Source: Ilyonectria destructans (lineage: Eukaryota > Ascomycota > Sordariomycetes > Hypocreales > Nectriaceae). Taken from it: a stretch of 64,000 nt of DNA. A model generated the notes under the pieces. The model saw only the letters and a list, made by a program, of their open reading frames with translations. It was not told where the DNA came from and did not search any database. A program made the translations under genes and the position numbers. Of the stretch, positions 60,846 to 64,000 are shown in pieces; the first letter of the stretch is position 1; each line of letters opens with the position of its first letter. The stretch is from contig JAHEWK010000014.1 in the NCBI GenBank assembly GCA_020740775.1, positions 1,674,001 through 1,738,000 on the forward strand. Direction: 5' to 3'.

Positions 60846-61270
60846 CCCTCGATGAGGGAACCTAATGTTTGAATTTACTGCATTTTCGTTGTGCACGTCA
60901 CAGTTGCCAAGGCCCAAGTTTGGGTTTCAAGCTGCTTTTTTTCTTCTTCTGCCGGAATCCTGTCTAGGTCTCTTGACGACGGGAGACGTCAGTCTCTCTT
61001 ATACCTTATTGCTCGGAATAAGGTTCCTATCTCAAGGTCGTTAACTGCAGACAGCAAGGTCGTTGACTGCAGACAGCAGGGTTGAAGTCAGAAGGGTTGA
61101 ATTGAAGCTTAAGGCAAAGACCAGTGTGCAACAACCTTATTGTTCAGCTACTGTATCTACTGGTGCTGGGTGTAGCACTTACTGTTTATCTCTACTGTTT
61201 GAGAATACTGTATGGCTTTGATCTATCTGATGATATTGAGTAAAGCTAAAAAAAAAAAAAAAAAAACCAA
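60846..61270 (+). mobile_element. Poly(A)-tailed retroposon (SINE-like), about 425 bp, nested
   Basis: A segment of near-balanced base composition sits inside the AT-rich TIR element. It ends in a run of 19 A (61248-61266) plus CCAA. It is bounded by an exact 15-bp direct repeat, ATAATATTATATTCT, at 60831-60845 and 61271-61285. A poly(A) tail and long target duplication are hallmarks of LINE-mediated insertion. It starts with a small palindrome (CCCTCGATGAGGG) and has no long open frame. A SINE, a truncated LINE 3' end or a retrocopied transcript are all possible. I see no clear tRNA-type A and B boxes. Confidence 0.75.
61034..61077. repeat. 22-bp tandem duplication inside the retroposon
   Basis: Two adjacent 22-bp units (61034-61055 and 61056-61077) differ by a single A/G. 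A tandem segment is unusual in so short a retroposon and may be a copy-specific or family trait. Confidence 0.85.
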
Positions 61271-61285
61271 ATAATATTATATTCT
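61271..61285. repeat. Target-site duplication of the retroposon, right copy
   Basis: Fifteen bases identical to 60831-60845, four bases after the poly(A) run. Confidence 0.75.
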
Positions 61286-61530
61286 ATAATTAAGATTTAA
61301 AATTCAAAGTCTGATATTCTGTACAGATTGATACTATCAGTAATTTTTTCTTATCTTAAAGGGGATATTTTTATAGAGTTTGCCTGGTAACTATACTAAT
61401 TAAAAATTAGGTTCTAAATATATATTGAGAAACTCTATATAACTCAGCGTCGGATTGTCGTCTCTATATTCCTAAGTTTTCGAATATTTTTACTGCCTGG
61501 AAGGAAATAGCTCGACTTTTAGCCACCTCT

Positions 61531-61566
61531 AAGGTCCAAGGTCCAAAGTCTCTGCGGATCAGGGCC
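61531..61566 (-). repeat. Right terminal inverted repeat, 36 bp
   Basis: The reverse complement of the left repeat at 60488-60523 with one difference. It is followed by the hexamer TAATAA. Confidence 0.85.
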
Positions 61567-61572
61567 TAATAA

Positions 61573-62220
61573 TATGCAAGAATATTATTCTTAATTTCTC
61601 CAAGTATTCCTCCCGTACCACTAGCTACAAGTGCTGCATTCACTAATTCTCTAGAGGTCGGCATACGTAGTTTATAAATTCTACTCAGTCCTTCAGTTTT
61701 AGAGAAATAACCGGAGAAAGAGTCAGGTCAACTCCGTATTTTTTAGTTACTCTAGTTCCTATAAACTAGGATCTGTCGCTTTGCAATAGATGCGGAGTCT
61801 GGTGCCAACCTATTCCCGCTTCTGTCGCCAACTCCCGCGGCTGACATCCTTCATTTGGTCACCATGATAGGGATAAAAGAGTGCCCAGATTTCACTCATA
61901 TCTTCCTCCCTGCAATAATTATGGAATCTCAACCAGTGCCCGTATTCGGTAACGTAGTGATACATGCAGCTAGCCGTATCCTAGGGATGCCTGGCAAGCC
62001 AGGCATCTACTAAGCAGTTAGCCGTCATATAAGACAATCTGCTCAGCTTATCCATAGACAAGACATCTTACTTTCTACATATAACCTGACCCCTATAGTC
62101 CACATGATATACGCATCAAACTGGTAGCAATTATATGCTTCTAAAGATCAGCACCAGCAACATATCTTAGTTGATTTTTGTTGCACACCACGTCCGGTAC
62201 GTCACGCCGACCAGGATCCT
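61573..62220. other. Transposon-associated sequence, possible 5' LTR and leader
   Basis: No gene. The stretch lies between the TIR element and the gag region. It includes a perfect 10-bp inverted repeat with a 2-bp centre at 61986-62007. It also has a TGGTAGC at 62122-62128 that could be the start of a primer-binding site. If so, the LTR would end just before 62122. The second LTR is outside the window, so its borders cannot be defined. Confidence 0.35.
61986..62007. repeat. Perfect 22-bp palindrome (10-bp arms, 2-bp centre)
   Basis: GATGCCTGGC and its exact reverse complement GCCAGGCATC flank AA. It could form a hairpin in RNA or mark an LTR-internal motif. Confidence 0.85.
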
Positions 62221-64000
62221 AGATCCAGCTATTGATCCTAGCAGGCCGCTATTGCTGCAGCTACCGCTGGATCTACACCATCACAAGGGCCCCCTGCCCT
62301 TATTGTTACATCCCCGTTCCCTAGCTGCTAGGGGACTTACATAACGACTATCCGAGCAATAGGCTTCGAATAGCCTGCCCTGCCTACATCTATCCACCTG
62401 CAAAGACAGCTCGCGAGAGCTCTATCTTTGGCAAATAACAACCTTCCGGAGTTATGGTCTGTGGCCCGTCTCGCTACGGAGCCCTAGGTGGTACGAGCCC
62501 TCAGTCACACAGGGCCCTACCCTCTATTACACAAAGCCCTGGGCCCTCTGTTACACCAGGCCCTGCCCTCTATTGTACAGAGCCCTAGACCACCTCATCC
62601 CTCCATCACATAGAGCCCTAGGTCATCCTGGGCCTCTATCATACAGAGCCCTGGGTCAGCCTAGCCCTCCATTACACAACACCACACACACACAACCCCC
62701 ATCTTGCCCTAGTACTGATAGAGCTACTGCACTGGGGCCCTCTTTATAGCCCGTTCATATTACGAGCCCGACAGTATGGACTTGTTATCTATCGAGCTCC
62801 CTGGTCCGGAAGACTAGGGCCATAATAACAACCGGTCTCGGCCGCTCTGTCGGTCTCTGGTTGACCAAGACGTCCAGAAGGCCGAGGCCCTAAAATGGCT
62901 TGAAGATGCAGACTACTATAGTGCCTTTGGCTGGGCTATGCGGTATGCTCGTCTTATTATAGAATATCCAACTCCAGATGTTCTGAACAGAATGAAGATT
63001 TAGGATGTCGATGTTGCCTATAATATATAGGCCTTTGTGGTAAGGTATGCCTCCACTAGCAAGAGGGCCCAAGACCTTTAGTTACTCCCCCGGGCCAGTC
63101 TTTTGCATCTGGTATATCTACCTGCCTAAAGGGAGCAGATTGCTTAGGCCTTTAACTTTAACGACGCCGATAATAATACCAATAAGGCAATAATAATATA
63201 GATAGAGCCCATCGAGTCTGATCCTCCCCGCGCTATACGATTGCAAGACCCCCTTTCTAGCCCATAACACAAGACCCCAGGCAGTCTGCTAAGGACTAGC
63301 TGCCAGCATCAGACTCATTATGACCCCCGCCGCGGGACCGACGAAGATAACAATCTCTCTTCCTCAGATAACAGTATCGGCCTTGCTAAATACCATAGCT
63401 GCAATATGACCCCCTTCTCCACTGAGACCGATAGATCTGTAGTCAAGCGGATCAAATAGAAAACTATTAGCACCTTTAATCCCGATTTTAAGAACTACAA
63501 GAAGACCGGTTTTATAATTGTCCAAGGCAAGCAGGTATACACAGACGTCTATCTCTTCTGCAAGCACCTCCGTATCTTCCAATACTATAGAGACGACTGT
63601 CTGTAAGAGCACTATACCTCCCTGCTAGGCGGCGGAGCCCAGGGGTGGTTTATGGGGGAGCTGAATGCTAGGTCTCACAAGAAGCTGCTGCAAGCATCTA
63701 TCTCGACCTTCTGCAACAAGCTAGTCCGACGCTTCAAGCGGTCAGACGCAGAGCTTATTGCAGAGCTCCAGACGGGCAAGTATACCCTCGAGCTGGCCCG
63801 GACTGATTTATCTATTACCCAGTGGGCTCAGCGGAAGGCTAGCCTTGTTAAGCAGATTGGATATAACGAAGACCATCTTATCCTTCAGACTATCTTTCTG
63901 CTTATCGATATTGAGATCTCTCGGTTCCTCAGCATCCCGAAGAAAAAGACAACTCTGATGGTATTTATCCAGGAATATAAAGAACGCCGCCCGATAATTG
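62221..64000 (+). pseudogene. Degenerate gag region of a Ty3/gypsy-like retrotransposon (partial)
   Basis: One plus-strand frame (codons starting at 62221, 62224 and so on) reads as protein-like sequence to the window end but is broken by around twenty stops, nearly all TAG with a few TAA and TGA. Good segments include KAEALKWLEDADYYSAFGWA and GFIIVQGKQVYTDVYLFCKH. The last 131 codons (63607 to the end) have no stop. They include GGGAQGWFMGELNARSHKK and IPKKKTTLMVFIQEYKERRP, resembling the capsid part of gag in fungal gypsy elements. CAG-to-TAG and CAA-to-TAA changes are what RIP (CpA to TpA) produces. Nucleocapsid and pol would lie beyond 64000. The upstream limit of gag is uncertain. Confidence 0.65.
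62578..62676 (+). repeat. 33-bp coding minisatellite in the gag region, three copies
   Basis: Three adjacent 33-bp units, 62578-62610, 62611-62643 and 62644-62676, each encode an 11-residue Ser/Pro-rich motif. Units 1 and 3 begin CAG and unit 2 begins TAG at the same codon. More degenerate related units extend upstream to about 62500. Confidence 0.75.

Larger units (their letters stand above)
60482..61572. mobile_element. Nonautonomous DNA transposon remnant (MITE-like) with 36-bp TIRs
   Basis: The left end (60488-60523) and the right end (61531-61566) are inverted copies matching at 35 of 36 positions. Both carry GATCCGCAGAGACTTTGGAC. The hexamer TAATAA flanks the element on both sides (60482-60487 and 61567-61572) and is the candidate target-site duplication; a TA-only duplication of the Tc1/mariner type is contained within it. 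The interior is very AT-rich (for example 60700-60850) and contains no transposase frame. Without the nested retroposon the element would be about 640 bp, in the MITE range. Confidence 0.8.

Noticed and set aside
60846..61247. tRNA-derived promoter boxes in the retroposon
   Set aside because: GGGTTGAAGTC near 61080 loosely recalls a B box, but no matching A box at the right spacing is visible, so a tRNA origin is not claimed.

Overview
The window looks like chromosomal DNA of a filamentous ascomycete, most likely a sordariomycete close to the Hypocreales. The reasons are GC-rich genes split by short introns (about 47-100 nt, GTAAGT/GTATGT-type donors, CTNAC-like branch points), long gene-free promoters, and families typical of that group: a Gti1/Pac2 WOPR regulator, a WSC wall sensor, a cytochrome b5-acyl-CoA dehydrogenase fusion and a NACHT (NLR-like) protein. 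The right end holds AT-shifted transposon debris of the kind left by repeat-induced point mutation (RIP). No bacterial, organellar, rRNA, tRNA or CRISPR features were recognised.

Layout: 1-6779 is a very long gene-free region ahead of a PAC2-type WOPR transcription factor (6780-8111). Then come CFT2/CPSF100 (9890-12802, +), SYS1 (13276-14041, -), COA6 (14861-15265, +), the PI4P 5-kinase MSS4 (16021-18901, -), a 5 kb gap, the DEAD-box helicase DHH1 (23866-25532, -), the cytochrome b5-acyl-CoA dehydrogenase fusion (26424-28255, -), the flap endonuclease FEN1/RAD27 (29396-30685, -), a NUP37-like nucleoporin (31977-34164, -) and a WSC-domain wall sensor (35715-36640, -). After a 6.4 kb gene-poor stretch there is a divergent pair of membrane-protein genes (43036-44183, - and 44563-45714, +). 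These are followed by the vacuolar aspartic protease PEP4 (47386-48698, +), an unrecognised nuclear-type protein with a Gln/Pro-rich tail (49616-52351, +), a mitochondrial DUF155/RMND1-family protein (53049-54317, -), SEC14 (54829-56043, +) and the kinetochore subunit MIS14/NSL1 (56485-57216, -).

The conserved housekeeping block ends at about 57.2 kb. Next is a STAND/NACHT protein with a Helo-like N-terminal domain and no repeat sensor domain (58154-60395, +). Only 92 bp past its stop codon lies an AT-rich, nonautonomous element with 36-bp terminal inverted repeats and a 6-bp target duplication (60482-61572). That element is itself interrupted by a roughly 425-bp poly(A)-tailed retroposon flanked by an exact 15-bp duplication (60831-61285). 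From about 62.2 kb to the window end is a gag region of a Ty3/gypsy-like retrotransposon, full of in-frame stops, nearly all TAG. An internal 33-bp coding repeat shows CAG in two copies and TAG in the third, the change expected from RIP.

Most genes act in unrelated core processes: mRNA 3'-end formation and decay, Golgi trafficking and phosphoinositide/Sec14 signalling, respiratory-chain assembly, DNA repair, nuclear pore, kinetochore and vacuolar proteolysis. The pieces of most biological interest are the PAC2 regulator with its very large upstream region, the divergent surface-protein pair, the fusion dehydrogenase that lacks the usual catalytic glutamate, and the NLR/transposon boundary at the right end. 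Exon boundaries were placed by eye from splice consensus, reading-frame continuity and family knowledge; none was checked against transcripts.
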